Of a DNA stretch of 45,160 nucleotides, positions 8,320 to 17,939 are shown in pieces; positions within the stretch are counted from its first letter, which is position 1; each line of letters begins with the position of its first letter. Below the pieces are notes generated by a model. That model saw nothing but the letters and a program-made list of their open reading frames with translations. It had not been told where the DNA came from and did no database searches. A program made the translations under genes and the position numbers. The stretch comes from Candidatus Zhuqueibacterota bacterium (GTDB lineage Bacteria; Zhuqueibacterota; Zhuqueibacteria; Thermofontimicrobiales; Thiofontviventaceae), in contig JAFGDW010000347.1 of NCBI GenBank assembly GCA_016931935.1, forward strand, positions 1 to 45,160, read 5' to 3'.

Positions 8320-8649
8320 TCTCCCTGATTTTCACTTCTCTGGAAAATAGTTGTTATGAATCAATTAAATAGATTATGCGCCAGACAAAACAAACTCATT
8401 AGTTGAATATTCTATATACATTACATCATCGGATTTTGCGTTTTATCCGTAAAAACAATACATGAACCTTATTTATTGAACATGTACCAACGTTGACTTA
8501 GCGAAAAAATTGTGTTATTGAAATTGAGAAGATAGTTGATAATGATGAATTTTATTTCAGTTATCACAAACACACCATATGAAAATGCGGCTGGCATCTT
8601 TTTAATTACACCAACCGCATTTATTTATTCAATCATGTAAAACAAACGA
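8320..8649. other. Intergenic region between ppdK end and NfeD gene start
   Basis: This stretch of about 330 bases holds the ppdK terminator at 8575-8622. The rest, 8320-8575, is AT-rich and should contain the promoter of the NfeD-flotillin-nadE unit, but I see no convincing promoter boxes. No open frame of interest is present. Confidence 0.6.
8575..8622 (-). terminator. Hairpin terminator after ppdK
   Basis: On the minus strand AAATGCGGTTGG (8622-8611) pairs with CCAGCCGCATTT (8594-8583) in a 12-bp stem with one G-U pair and a 16-base loop. A short run of T at the stem end follows. It sits 28 bases after the ppdK stop codon. The U tract is short, so efficiency is uncertain. Confidence 0.7.
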
Positions 8650-11325
8650 TTACTTATTCTTAATTGCAGCCTGTGCAGCAGCCAACCGTGCAATTGGTAC
8701 ACGGAACGGAGAACAACTCACGTAGTTCATGCCAACCCGGTGACAAAAATCGACCGAGCGGGGATCACCACCATGTTCACCACAGATTCCAATTTTCAGG
8801 TTTGGCTTTACCGAACGGCCTTTTTCGACGGCAATTTTTACCAACTGGCCAACACCTTCCTGATCGAGTGTCTGGAACGGATCATCCGGCAAAATACCTT
8901 TATCGGTGTATTCTTTCAGAAATACGCCAGCATCGTCACGGCTGTATCCGAAGGTCATCTGGGTCAAATCGTTGGTGCCGAATGAGAAAAATTCTGCTTC
9001 CGATGCTACCAAATCGGCAGTCAGAGCGGCGCGCGGAATTTCAATCATGGTTCCGACTTTGTAGTCGACCTTTACATCCATTTCCTTCTGAACCTCTTCA
9101 GCAACTTTCACAACCACAGCTTTCTGGTTAGAAAGTTCAGCTTTGGTGCCAATCAACGGAATCATAATTTCCGGAAATACATTCACGCCTTCTTTTTTCA
9201 ACTGGCATGCAGCTTCCATAATAGCGCGTGCTTGCATTTCGGTAATTTCAGGATAGGTGATTCCCAAACGGCAACCACGATGTCCGAGCATCGGGTTGAA
9301 TTCGTGCAGGGCGTCGACTTTGGCTTTTACTTCTGCTGCAGTAATGCCCATTTCCTTTGCCATTTCTGCCTGGTTCTCATCATCGTGAGGCAGGAACTCA
9401 TGCAAAGGCGGATCAAGTGTACGAATTGTCACAGGCAGGTCGTGCATAGCTTTGAAAATGCCATAGAAGTCATCTTTTTGGTAAGGCAGCAACTTGGCTA
9501 ATGCCTTGCGACGACCAGCTTCGTCGTCCGCTAGAATCATTTCACGAACGGCTTTAATACGATCGCCTTCGAAGAACATATGCTCGGTACGGCAAAGTCC
9601 GATACCTTCAGCGCCAAAGTTACGTGCAACGGTCGCGTCATGCGGGGTATCCGCATTGGTGCGAACGCCAATTTTACGAACTTCATCAGCCCAGGCCATC
9701 AATTTGCCAAAATTTCCGGAAAGTTCGGGAGTGACAGTCGCTACTTTTCCTTCAATCACTTCACCTTTTGAACCATCCAGCGAAATCCAGTCACCTTCGT
9801 TGTAGGTTTTGCCTTTGACGGTCATCGTCTTCGCTTTGTAATTGATTTTGATAGCGCCAACACCAGCAACGCAGCATTTTCCCATACCACGGGCGACAAC
9901 TGCGGCGTGCGAGGTCATTCCGCCACGTGCAGTTAAAATACCTTTGGCAACGTTCATACCGCCAATATCTTCCGGCGAGGTTTCAATACGAACCAACAAG
10001 ACATCTTCGCCTTTGGCGGCCCATTCTTCAGCATCATCAGCATGGAATACGATGCGGCCAGTCGCAGCGCCCGGAGAAGCCGGCAAACCAGTGGCAATCA
10101 CATTCTTCTTTGCTTTCGGATCGAACGTCGGGTGCAGCAATTGATCCAACTGTTCCGGCTGAACACGTGTAACTGCTTTTGTTTTATCGATCAGACCTTC
10201 TTCAACCATCTCAACAGCGATACGAACCGCAGCAGCGGCAGTACGTTTACCATTACGGGTTTGCAACATCCAAAGTTTGCCTTTTTGAATGGTGAACTCG
10301 ATGTCCTGCATATCTTTGTAATGATTTTCCAGTTTCTTGTAGATCGCTGTTAAATCAGCGAATGGTTGAGGCATCACTTCTTCGAGTGTTTTGTGGCTCG
10401 GATCACTCTTTGTGGCTTCGTTCACTGGTTGCGGTGTTCTGATACCCGCAACAACGTCTTCACCTTGGGCATTGATTAAATATTCACCATAGAATTGATG
10501 TTCGCCAGTCGCCGGGTCGCGGGTAAATGCAACACCGGTTGCACAATCATCGCCCATATTTCCGAATACCATTGCCTGAACGTTGACAGCGGTTCCCCAA
10601 TGTGCTGGGATATTATTCAGTTTGCGATACGTTAATGCTCGTTGATTATTCCAGGAACCAAACACAGCATTGATGGCGCCCCACAATTGTTCCCACGGAT
10701 CGATCGGGAAATCTTTGCCGGTACGTCGTTTAATTTCAGCTTTAAACTGGCCCACCAGTTTCTTCAGATCATCGGCTGTCAATTCGGTATCCAGTTGGAC
10801 GCCTCTTTCTTCTTTCATTTTGTCGATGATAATTTCAAACGGGTCTTCTTCTTCTTTCGATTCAGGTTTCATTCCCATAACAACGTCACCGTACATCTGG
10901 ACAAATCGTCGGTAAGAGTCCCATCCGAAACGTTCGTTATCGGATTGGGCAATGATTCCCTGAACGGTAGTATCATTCAAACCAAGGTTCAAAACGGTGT
11001 CCATCATTCCCGGCATCGATGCAGGTGCTCCGGAACGAACCGAAACCAATAACGGATTTTTGGCATCACCAAACACTGCGCCCATTACTTTTTCAATATG
11101 ACTAACACCAGCTTTAACTTGTTTAATAACTTCATCGCTATACTTACCACCGCTCTTGTAGTATTCCGCGCAAATTTCCGTCGAAATCGTGAAGCCGGCG
11201 GGGACAGGAACTCCCAGATTGGACATTTCGGCAAGATTGGCGCCTTTGCCGCCGAGCAATTCTTTCATCGACGCTTCGCCGTCAGCCTTACCATCGCCAA
11301 ACGTATAGACATACTTGTTACTCAT
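8650..11325 (-). CDS. ppdK: Pyruvate, phosphate dikinase
   Basis: PPDK interconverts pyruvate + ATP + Pi and phosphoenolpyruvate + AMP + PPi in the cytoplasm. The 891-residue protein has the normal length and domain order. The N-terminal ATP-grasp domain begins with [12 protein letters not shown] and has [16 protein letters not shown]. The central swivelling domain has [16 protein letters not shown] with catalytic His473 and the adjacent regulatory threonine Thr471. The C-terminal TIM barrel has [10 protein letters not shown] and the C-terminal motif [10 protein letters not shown] with the catalytic Cys. The ATG is preceded by AAGGAGTAAAG. It is the last gene of a tightly packed string beginning with rsmI and lies 35 bases after the S41 peptidase gene. 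No PPDK regulatory kinase gene is seen nearby. Confidence 0.98.
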   Translation of the reverse strand: MSNKYVYTFGDGKADGEASMKELLGGKGANLAEMSNLGVPVPAGFTISTEICAEYYKSGGKYSDEVIKQVKAGVSHIEKVMGAVFGDAKNPLLVSVRSGAPASMPGMMDTVLNLGLNDTTVQGIIAQSDNERFGWDSYRRFVQMYGDVVMGMKPESKEEEDPFEIIIDKMKEERGVQLDTELTADDLKKLVGQFKAEIKRRTGKDFPIDPWEQLWGAINAVFGSWNNQRALTYRKLNNIPAHWGTAVNVQAMVFGNMGDDCATGVAFTRDPATGEHQFYGEYLINAQGEDVVAGIRTPQPVNEATKSDPSHKTLEEVMPQPFADLTAIYKKLENHYKDMQDIEFTIQKGKLWMLQTRNGKRTAAAAVRIAVEMVEEGLIDKTKAVTRVQPEQLDQLLHPTFDPKAKKNVIATGLPASPGAATGRIVFHADDAEEWAAKGEDVLLVRIETSPEDIGGMNVAKGILTARGGMTSHAAVVARGMGKCCVAGVGAIKINYKAKTMTVKGKTYNEGDWISLDGSKGEVIEGKVATVTPELSGNFGKLMAWADEVRKIGVRTNADTPHDATVARNFGAEGIGLCRTEHMFFEGDRIKAVREMILADDEAGRRKALAKLLPYQKDDFYGIFKAMHDLPVTIRTLDPPLHEFLPHDDENQAEMAKEMGITAAEVKAKVDALHEFNPMLGHRGCRLGITYPEITEMQARAIMEAACQLKKEGVNVFPEIMIPLIGTKAELSNQKAVVVKVAEEVQKEMDVKVDYKVGTMIEIPRAALTADLVASEAEFFSFGTNDLTQMTFGYSRDDAGVFLKEYTDKGILPDDPFQTLDQEGVGQLVKIAVEKGRSVKPNLKIGICGEHGGDPRSVDFCHRVGMNYVSCSPFRVPIARLAAAQAAIKNK

Positions 11326-11360
11326 TCTTTACTCCTTCTTAGCATTAGTTTAAACATGAT

Positions 11361-13043
11361 TTATTTAGATTTAGTATGTAAAATTGTCGCATATTGGTTA
11401 TCATCGGAAAGCACTTCCAGCGCTTTTTGAATCGCTGGATTACGATTAAATGTCGCTTCCACTTTTGCTGCCGTGCCAAACAATTTTGCCGCTATTTCGG
11501 ATTTAATGTAAATTTTTATATCATCCACACTCGCCTCAAAATCCGAATCTTTTTTCTTATCGATTACTTTTTGAAGCTCAGCAAATGCCGGTGCGGCTTT
11601 ATCTGCATACCCATTTTCTTTCGAAAGTGCTTCTATTTTCTGCAAATAGTCTTCTTCTTCTGTTTTGTATTGGAACTTCTTCTCTTTTAAAAATGCTTTG
11701 TAGGCATTAAGTATCGTATCATCCACTTCAAAATTTCGAGAAATATTGGGATGCTTAGCAGTATATTCCAGTGAAAAATTAAAGAACATGGATTTCATAA
11801 TCATTTCGATTACAATCGGGGAGAGCGTCTTTTTTTCAACGGTGACATCGGGATAAATGCCGCCACTTCCATGAACCGGGCGTCCGTCTTCCGTTGTATA
11901 AATTTTTGTGCTGTCGACCAGAGCTTCTGTTAAAAGTACGTTTGGGTCATTGTAGAAATTTGGTTTTTGAATCAAACGGCCACTGGGTATATAGTATTTG
12001 GCTGTGGTAATTTTTAAAGCAGCATCGTTGCTAATTTGTACGACTGACTGCACCAATCCTTTTCCAAACGTGGGATTACCAATGATAACGCCACGATCGT
12101 GATCCTGGATCGCACCGGCAACAATTTCCGATGCTGATGCGCTCATCGTATCCACGAGCACGACGAGTGGTTCAGTTCCCCAAACGGGATCGCGACGTGC
12201 GTCATATTCACGATTCGCACTGGCAAATTTTCCCTTTGTAGAGACGACTAATGTTCCCTTTGGAAAAAAATTATCAGCGACCTCTACCGCAGATTCGAGT
12301 AAACCTCCGGGATTGCCGCGTAGATCAAGTATCAGTTTTTTCATCCCTTTGGCTTTTAATTCGGAAATCTCGCGATTCATTTGTTCGCCGACGTTGCGTG
12401 AAAAATGGGCGAGTCGGATATAGCCAACTTCTGGATTAATAAGACCGGAATAGGTAATTTCTTCCACCTTGATTTCCGCACGAATCAGCCGGAATTCCAG
12501 TGGCTTGTCTTCACCAATCCGTTTAATTTTAATTTGAACCGGCGTTCCCGGTTTACCGCGCAGCCGGTTTGCCGTTTCGGAAATTGACAAATCTTTTGTA
12601 ACCATGCTATCGACTTCAATAATCCGGTCACCCTCACGGATGCCTGCTTTTTCTGACGGCGTATTTTCGAATGGAGGTTCGGCAACTGTTGGCCAGCCAT
12701 CACGCTTGCTGATTCGCATGCCAACGCCGCCATATTTACCGCTGGTCATAATCTGTAATTCAGATTTGTCTTCTTTTTCGATAAACACTGTATACGGATC
12801 GAGCGTGTTCAGCATGCCTTCAATTCCGGCCTGCATAAATTTTTCAGGATCCACATCTTCAACATAGCGCTTGGTGACTTCTTCATACACTTTTCCAAAC
12901 GTACTCATACTCCTGCTAATCGCAAGGTAATAATCCGGTTTCGCTGCATCAGCCTGTCGGGCGATCCATCCACCCGAAACTACCGCTACAACGGTCAATA
13001 CAGCTACCAGTGTATAGGAGGTAACTTGCTTTCGTTTGGACAT
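11361..13043 (-). CDS. ctpA: S41-family C-terminal processing peptidase
   Basis: CtpA-type proteases cleave substrate C-termini in the periplasm. The 560-residue protein begins with MSKRKQ and a hydrophobic helix (about 8-27), a signal anchor or signal peptide. A PDZ domain follows (about 100-180, with GGVGMRI and AGIREGDRIIEV), then the S41 catalytic core. The catalytic serine lies in SASASEI (Ser303) and the general-base lysine in FGKGLVQ (Lys328). Their spacing of 25 residues is as in Bacillus CtpB. The C-terminal region of about 200 residues is longer than in CtpB and rich in Lys and Glu. The frame extends to 13082, but the ATG at 13043 has GGGAGTG upstream and starts just after the tmk stop codon. 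That favours translational coupling. Confidence 0.95.
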   Translation of the reverse strand: MSKRKQVTSYTLVAVLTVVAVVSGGWIARQADAAKPDYYLAISRSMSTFGKVYEEVTKRYVEDVDPEKFMQAGIEGMLNTLDPYTVFIEKEDKSELQIMTSGKYGGVGMRISKRDGWPTVAEPPFENTPSEKAGIREGDRIIEVDSMVTKDLSISETANRLRGKPGTPVQIKIKRIGEDKPLEFRLIRAEIKVEEITYSGLINPEVGYIRLAHFSRNVGEQMNREISELKAKGMKKLILDLRGNPGGLLESAVEVADNFFPKGTLVVSTKGKFASANREYDARRDPVWGTEPLVVLVDTMSASASEIVAGAIQDHDRGVIIGNPTFGKGLVQSVVQISNDAALKITTAKYYIPSGRLIQKPNFYNDPNVLLTEALVDSTKIYTTEDGRPVHGSGGIYPDVTVEKKTLSPIVIEMIMKSMFFNFSLEYTAKHPNISRNFEVDDTILNAYKAFLKEKKFQYKTEEEDYLQKIEALSKENGYADKAAPAFAELQKVIDKKKDSDFEASVDDIKIYIKSEIAAKLFGTAAKVEATFNRNPAIQKALEVLSDDNQYATILHTKSK

Positions 13044-13045
13044 AT

Positions 13046-13675
13046 TTACACTCCCTGGAGATAACTCCATGTATAATTCCAAATTTGTTCTGTTATTTCA
13101 GTAATTGTTTGCATTCCATCGATAACAATAATCCGATCGGAATGTTTTTGAGCCAATTCCAGATACCCATCTCTTACTTTGCTGAAAAAATCATCATTTT
13201 CAGATTCAATCCGATCCAACGCAGCGTTCATTTTGCGTTGACGATTTTTCATTTCAGCAATTGTAATATCCAACAAGAAAGTGATATCCGGAGCAAGCCC
13301 GCTTGTAGCAAACATATTTACTTGATCGATCGATTCACTGTCTATCCCGCGTCCGTAGCCCTGGTATGCAGTCGATGAATCGTAATATCGATCACAAAGC
13401 ACTGTTTTACCCTGATTCAACGCCGGCTTAATCACCTCACTAACAAGCTGAGCCCGTGCAGCGGAATAAAGCAAAAATTCAGCAGCCCGATTAACCGGAA
13501 CATCGGATTGCTGCAACACCACTTGTCGAATTCGTTCAGATAACGATGTGCCGCCCGGTTCACGTATTTCAAGTACTGCGTTCCCACGTGAAGATAGTTG
13601 CTGCGATAATTTTTTCAGTTGCAGCGATTTGCCACAGGCGTCCAAGCCCTCAAATGTAATAAAAATACCACGCAT
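13046..13675 (-). CDS. tmk: Thymidylate kinase
   Basis: Tmk phosphorylates dTMP to dTDP with ATP. The 209-residue protein has normal length, with the P-loop FEGLDACGKS near residues 8-17, the REPGGT motif (about 39-44) and the DRYYDSSTAYQGYGRG block that binds dTMP. The lid region carries NRQRKMNAALDRIE. The P-loop has a Cys where many homologues have Gly or Ala. It starts 3 bases after the MATE gene stop, and its own stop lies 2 bases before the S41 peptidase start. It is therefore firmly inside the operon. Confidence 0.96.
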   Translation of the reverse strand: MRGIFITFEGLDACGKSLQLKKLSQQLSSRGNAVLEIREPGGTSLSERIRQVVLQQSDVPVNRAAEFLLYSAARAQLVSEVIKPALNQGKTVLCDRYYDSSTAYQGYGRGIDSESIDQVNMFATSGLAPDITFLLDITIAEMKNRQRKMNAALDRIESENDDFFSKVRDGYLELAQKHSDRIIVIDGMQTITEITEQIWNYTWSYLQGV

Positions 13676-13678
13676 AGG

Positions 13679-15031
13679 TTACAGATCGATGAATTTCCAA
13701 CGACCACCCCGGAATCGCCAATAATTTGTAATTAGCCGTATGCACTCATCGCCGAGGTGAACAAGCCATAATCCCATGAGTGACAGGTTAAAAATAAATA
13801 CGACCACCCAATTGAGACTAAATTCAAACAGGATGACACCGATAATTGTCATCCACATAATCCATTTTAAATCACCAGCACCCCGTAAGTTCCCGATCAC
13901 AACGCCATCCACCGCTTTGGGAATTTGAACCAGTGCAAAAATTATCATGACCTTAGCACCGAGTGCGGTCACATGTGTGTCGGTCGTAAACACGCGCATC
14001 AGTGGCTCGGCAAAAGAGATCATTATAACAGTCACACTTAACGAAAACACAAATCCGACCCAACTAAACGTCCGCGCTGTTTTTTCTGCCAATTTGTAAT
14101 TTGCAGCACCGATATTTTTGCCCATTAACGTCATGGCTGCAATACCCAATCCGGTATACGCCATGGATAGAATGTTCTGAAGCCGGATAAAAATAACATG
14201 GGCAGTTAGCACATAAGCACCAATACGTGCTGCATATACGGATGCTACAAGCATCCCTATAGCCCAGACGAGTTGTTCCACAGTTGTCGGAACACCGGTT
14301 TTAATCAGTTTTTTAAACGTTCGGAAATTTGGCCGGGTTAATTCCTTGAATGAAAGAAACAATACGGATTTACGATTTCGAAGAATGTACAACGTCACCA
14401 TAAATCCCATAGAATGAGAAATACCGAGGGCCAATGCAGCGCCTTCCACTTCCCATCGGGGAAATCCAAACCAGCCAAATATTAATAATGGTGCCAAAAT
14501 AGCATTTAGTCCATTAATCGATACATTCACCAGCATGGATAGATGTGTATCCCCGGCTCCACGAATAATCCCAACAGCGATGAAATTGGTAACAATAATG
14601 GGAGTAAATAACGCGATGATTTTTAAATATGATACACCGGCCACTTGAGCAGCAGTATCGGCACTTTCCTTGATTAATTTAAACAAGTGAACCGCTCCAA
14701 AATACCAGCTAACGGCAAAGACGAGCGACATAATTATGCCGATCATTAGTGCTTGCCCGAATACATGGTTTGCTTGCTCGATATCATTGGCGCCCAAGTG
14801 CCGGGTGATTATCAAAGAACTTCCTAATATGAACGTTATAATAACAGTGAGAAACGCTGTGACCAATTGAATCGCCATGCCCTGCCCTGCCAACGCCGCA
14901 AATCCGATTCGCCCGATAAAAATTGCTTCAATTGTAAACATCACCGTTTGCGATGATAAATCGATAACGGCCGGAAATGACGTTAACAATATTGTTTTTA
15001 ATGGCGATCTTTCAGCCAAACCGTTCCTCAC
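13679..15031 (-). CDS. MATE-family multidrug/cation antiporter
   Basis: This is a membrane protein of about 450 residues with about 12 hydrophobic segments in two homologous halves. Family features include the N-terminal ...PAVIDLSSQTVMFTIEAIFIG segment, the first-half motif GQALMIGI, and the second-half GVPTTVEQLVW and LRGAGDLKW. MATE proteins export organic cations or drugs in exchange for Na+ or H+ across the inner membrane; the substrate here is unknown. The frame opens at a TTG (15067) inside the end of the inositol-phosphate synthase gene. I favour the GTG at 15031, which begins VRNGLAERSP and still lies only 13 bases past that stop codon. It is the only transporter in this operon, and a link to the inositol lipid genes cannot be shown. 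Confidence 0.9.
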   Translation of the reverse strand: MRNGLAERSPLKTILLTSFPAVIDLSSQTVMFTIEAIFIGRIGFAALAGQGMAIQLVTAFLTVIITFILGSSLIITRHLGANDIEQANHVFGQALMIGIIMSLVFAVSWYFGAVHLFKLIKESADTAAQVAGVSYLKIIALFTPIIVTNFIAVGIIRGAGDTHLSMLVNVSINGLNAILAPLLIFGWFGFPRWEVEGAALALGISHSMGFMVTLYILRNRKSVLFLSFKELTRPNFRTFKKLIKTGVPTTVEQLVWAIGMLVASVYAARIGAYVLTAHVIFIRLQNILSMAYTGLGIAAMTLMGKNIGAANYKLAEKTARTFSWVGFVFSLSVTVIMISFAEPLMRVFTTDTHVTALGAKVMIIFALVQIPKAVDGVVIGNLRGAGDLKWIMWMTIIGVILFEFSLNWVVVFIFNLSLMGLWLVHLGDECIRLITNYWRFRGGRWKFIDL

Positions 15032-15044
15032 TGCATAAGTATCT

Positions 15045-16358
15045 TCAATCGTAATATTCAAGACCAAGATGGGTGATCAGGTCTTCACCCTTCATATGAC
15101 GCAGCGTATTCTTCAATTTCATCAATTGAATAAACAGGTCATGCTCGGGGTACAATCCCTTGGCAACCATCGGGCTCTTATAATAAAACGATAACCATTC
15201 CTGAATGCCTTTCATGCCCGAACGCTGTGCCAGGTCAGAGAACAGCGCCAGGTCCAGTACGATAGGCGCAGCCAGGATACTATCACGACACAAAAAATTA
15301 ATTTTGATCTGCATGGGGTATCCAAGCCAGCCAAAGATATCGATATTATCCCAACCTTCTTTATTATCGCCATGAGGAGGATAATAGTTGATACGTACCT
15401 TGTGATAAAATTTATCATAAAGTTCGGGGTACAAATCCGGCTGTAAAATATGTTCCAGTACGGAAAGTTTACTTTCTTCTTTGGTTTTGAACGATTCCGG
15501 ATCGTCCAGCACCTCACCATCTCGATTGCCGAGAATATTGGTGGAGAACCAGCCATTTAAACCAAGCATACGCGATTTGATGCCCGGAGCAAGAATTGTT
15601 TTCATTAATGTTTGGCCGGTTTTAAAATCTTTGCCGGAAATCGGTACATTATTCTGAATTGCAAGTTGCTGAATGGCAGGAATATCAACTGTCAAATTGG
15701 GGGCGCCATTGGCGAAAGCAACACCGGATTTAACGGCAGCATAAGCATATAACATACTTGGCGCAATCGCCGGGTGATTTTCTTTCATAGCCTTTTCAAA
15801 CGACTCGATTGTATCGTGAACCGGATCGGGCTTCAGAAAAATTTCAGTGCTGCCGCACCAAACGACAACCAACCGATCGAGATTATTATCAGCCTTGAAT
15901 TTGGCAATATCATCCATCAACATTTTGGCAGCATCGAATTTATTGGTGTATTTTTTTACATTGGAGCCATCAAGTTTTTTAACATAATTACGGTCGAACA
16001 CTGCTTTCATCGGTTTAATCTTTTCAATTTCCGGCCGTACCTGCTCCAAATGATCTTTTGTTAAAACACCAGCATTCACTGCTGCTTCATAAACATTGTC
16101 GCTGAAGATATCCCAACCACCGAAGATGATATCGTCCAATTGCGCCAGTTCGATAAAATCTTTGATTTTTGGAGTACGTTTATCGGTACGCTTTCCTAAA
16201 CGAATCGTACCCATTTGCGTCAACGATCCAATAGGAAGCGATAGCTTTTTGCGCACAGCTTCGACACCGGAAATAACCGTGGTGCCAACTGCGCCGAGTC
16301 CGGGTAACAAGATTCCAAGTTTGCCTTGAGGTTTGGCAATCTTAAATTCTTTTTCCAA
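15045..16358 (-). CDS. ino1: Inositol-3-phosphate synthase
   Basis: The enzyme converts glucose 6-phosphate to 1L-myo-inositol 3-phosphate using tightly bound NAD+. The 437-residue protein has the N-terminal Rossmann loop GLGAVGTT, the middle segment FGGWDIFSDNVYEAA, the conserved VVWCGSTE, and the catalytic region GKDFKTGQT followed by NGWFSTNILGN. The frame opens upstream, but AAGGAGGTTC lies directly before the TTG at 16358, which starts LEKEFKIA; I take this as the start. The ribosome-binding site overlaps the stop codon of the upstream CDP-alcohol phosphatidyltransferase, so the two are almost certainly translated together. The pair fits synthesis of phosphatidylinositol phosphate. Confidence 0.95.
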   Translation of the reverse strand: MEKEFKIAKPQGKLGILLPGLGAVGTTVISGVEAVRKKLSLPIGSLTQMGTIRLGKRTDKRTPKIKDFIELAQLDDIIFGGWDIFSDNVYEAAVNAGVLTKDHLEQVRPEIEKIKPMKAVFDRNYVKKLDGSNVKKYTNKFDAAKMLMDDIAKFKADNNLDRLVVVWCGSTEIFLKPDPVHDTIESFEKAMKENHPAIAPSMLYAYAAVKSGVAFANGAPNLTVDIPAIQQLAIQNNVPISGKDFKTGQTLMKTILAPGIKSRMLGLNGWFSTNILGNRDGEVLDDPESFKTKEESKLSVLEHILQPDLYPELYDKFYHKVRINYYPPHGDNKEGWDNIDIFGWLGYPMQIKINFLCRDSILAAPIVLDLALFSDLAQRSGMKGIQEWLSFYYKSPMVAKGLYPEHDLFIQLMKLKNTLRHMKGEDLITHLGLEYYD

Positions 16359-16368
16359 TGGAACCTCC

Positions 16369-16998
16369 TTAGTTTTGTTTATTCTCTGATTGCCATACAT
16401 GATAGAGCCGATGTATAGCGGTGATGTTAGCCAGGATTGCAATCAATACAATAGCGATGAGTAATGTTACTTCGTGTATAAGCGCTCCCACTCCCAAATA
16501 CACAACACGTTCCGCGCGTTGCATAATGCCGACCTTGCATTCTAATCCTAACCCTTCAGCTCTCGCTCGCACATAACTTGTCATAACCGAACCACCGATT
16601 GCCATACAAATGGCCACGAGTATTACTGATTCCCAATTATATCCAATTACGCTAAGCTCGTTCTGGGTAAAATAGTAGGCGAGTCCAAAAAATACGAATA
16701 CTTCGCTATACCGATCCAAGGTTGAATCGTATAATGCACCAAACTTTGTGACACGATTGGATGCCCGCGCGACTTTTCCGTCAAACGTATCAAAAATACC
16801 ACCCAACAAAACGAGCGCCCCACCCAACCGTAAAGAACCGGCAGCAAGGTAAAAACTCGCAATAAGAGAAATAATCAATCCCACTGTTGTGAAGAAGTTC
16901 GGATTCACTCCTAATTTAACAAAAAAATCTGTAATGGGCGTAATTACTCCTAAAAAGCGAGCTTTCAGGTTTTCAGGTAAGAATTGAAATTTTTTCAC
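16369..16998 (-). CDS. CDP-alcohol phosphatidyltransferase, probable phosphatidylinositol-phosphate synthase
   Basis: The 209-residue integral membrane protein has about six helices and a complete CDP-alcohol phosphotransferase signature with Asp70, Asp73, Gly74, Ala77, Arg78, Gly87, Asp91 and Asp95, in the canonical spacing D(x2)DG(x2)AR(x8)G(x3)D(x3)D. The enzyme moves a phosphatidyl group from CDP-diacylglycerol to an alcohol. The next gene makes inositol 3-phosphate, so the likely acceptor is that compound, giving phosphatidylinositol phosphate, as for the mycobacterial and archaeal enzymes. Phosphatidylglycerophosphate synthase is the main alternative. The ATG has AAGGAC upstream, and the gene starts 8 bases after the rsmI stop. 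Confidence 0.92.
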   Translation of the reverse strand: MKKFQFLPENLKARFLGVITPITDFFVKLGVNPNFFTTVGLIISLIASFYLAAGSLRLGGALVLLGGIFDTFDGKVARASNRVTKFGALYDSTLDRYSEVFVFFGLAYYFTQNELSVIGYNWESVILVAICMAIGGSVMTSYVRARAEGLGLECKVGIMQRAERVVYLGVGALIHEVTLLIAIVLIAILANITAIHRLYHVWQSENKQN

Positions 16999-17006
16999 AT
17001 TAGTCC

Positions 17007-17720
17007 TTATTTTTTGTCGTTAAATCCTTCAATCACTATCACAAACTCTCCCCGGGCCGTTACTGAAATTGATCCATTTACAAATTCAGATAATTGCCCC
17101 CGGGAAATTGTCTCAAATTTTTTGGTAAGCTCACGGGCGACACAAATTCGTCGATCGCCGAAAAATTCAAACAACTGCGCTAATGTCTTGAGCAAACGTT
17201 GAGCCGATTCGTAAAAAATAATTGTTCGCTCTTCGTGCTGCAGACCAAGTAGTCTTTTCTGCCGACCTTTCTTAGCTGGCAAAAATCCTTCAAATACAAA
17301 CCGGTCAGTGGGTAATCCGGAAACAATTAACGCTGAAACGAAAGCTGTTGGGCCGGGTACCGTTTCGATAGCTATTCCGGCTTCAATTGCAGCGCGTACC
17401 AGGTAAAATGCCGGATCTGAAATTCCCGGTGTACCGGCATCGGTAATTAATGCGATGGATTTTCCCTGCATTAATTCTTCAATCAGAAAAGGTGTTTTCT
17501 TTTCCTTGTTGAAGTCGAAATAACTTGTTGTTTTGGTATTGATTTGGTAGTGTTTTAATAGAATCGCGGAATGGCGTGTATCTTCTGCGGCTACTAAATC
17601 AACATCTGCAAGTATCTCCACCGCGCGGAATGTTATATCTTTTAGATTTCCGATAGGTGTGCTAACGAGATAAAGAATACCATACGCATCACTGGATGAT
17701 TGATCCATAAGAAACGTCAT
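17007..17720 (-). CDS. rsmI: 16S rRNA (cytidine-1402 2'-O)-methyltransferase RsmI
   Basis: RsmI methylates the ribose of C1402 in the decoding centre of 16S rRNA. The 237-residue protein is a tetrapyrrole-methylase fold member. It has STPIGNLKDIT, EDTRHS, the SAM-loop DAGTPGISDP, VPGPTAFVSALIVSGLPT and FEGFLPAKKGRQKR, all hallmark RsmI motifs. It is shorter than E. coli RsmI because the C-terminal extension is absent, as in many bacteria. Starts at 17720 or 17708 are both possible. It is the first gene of the seven-gene string, and its promoter should lie in the 219-base gap shared with the divergent glycosyltransferase. Confidence 0.96.
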   Translation of the reverse strand: MTFLMDQSSSDAYGILYLVSTPIGNLKDITFRAVEILADVDLVAAEDTRHSAILLKHYQINTKTTSYFDFNKEKKTPFLIEELMQGKSIALITDAGTPGISDPAFYLVRAAIEAGIAIETVPGPTAFVSALIVSGLPTDRFVFEGFLPAKKGRQKRLLGLQHEERTIIFYESAQRLLKTLAQLFEFFGDRRICVARELTKKFETISRGQLSEFVNGSISVTARGEFVIVIEGFNDKK

Positions 17721-17939
17721 CCGAATATAATCATATCCATAACCACAATAATATTTAAACGGTTAACAACCCGTACTCCCAGTCACCGATCTATCGATTT
17801 AAATTTTTTAAAATAACAAAAAAATAATTAAAAGTCAAGGCAAATCATTTTTATAAATTGGATTAAATTGATACGTTTTTGGTTTTATTTTGCTTGCAAA
17901 TTTGCCACAAAAACAATACGTTTACGCAGGAGGTTCCTG

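Noticed and set aside
17721..17939. Promoter boxes between rsmI and the divergent glycosyltransferase
   Set aside because: A promoter must be here, but no pair of -10/-35 or Bacteroidetes-type boxes stood out from the AT-rich background.
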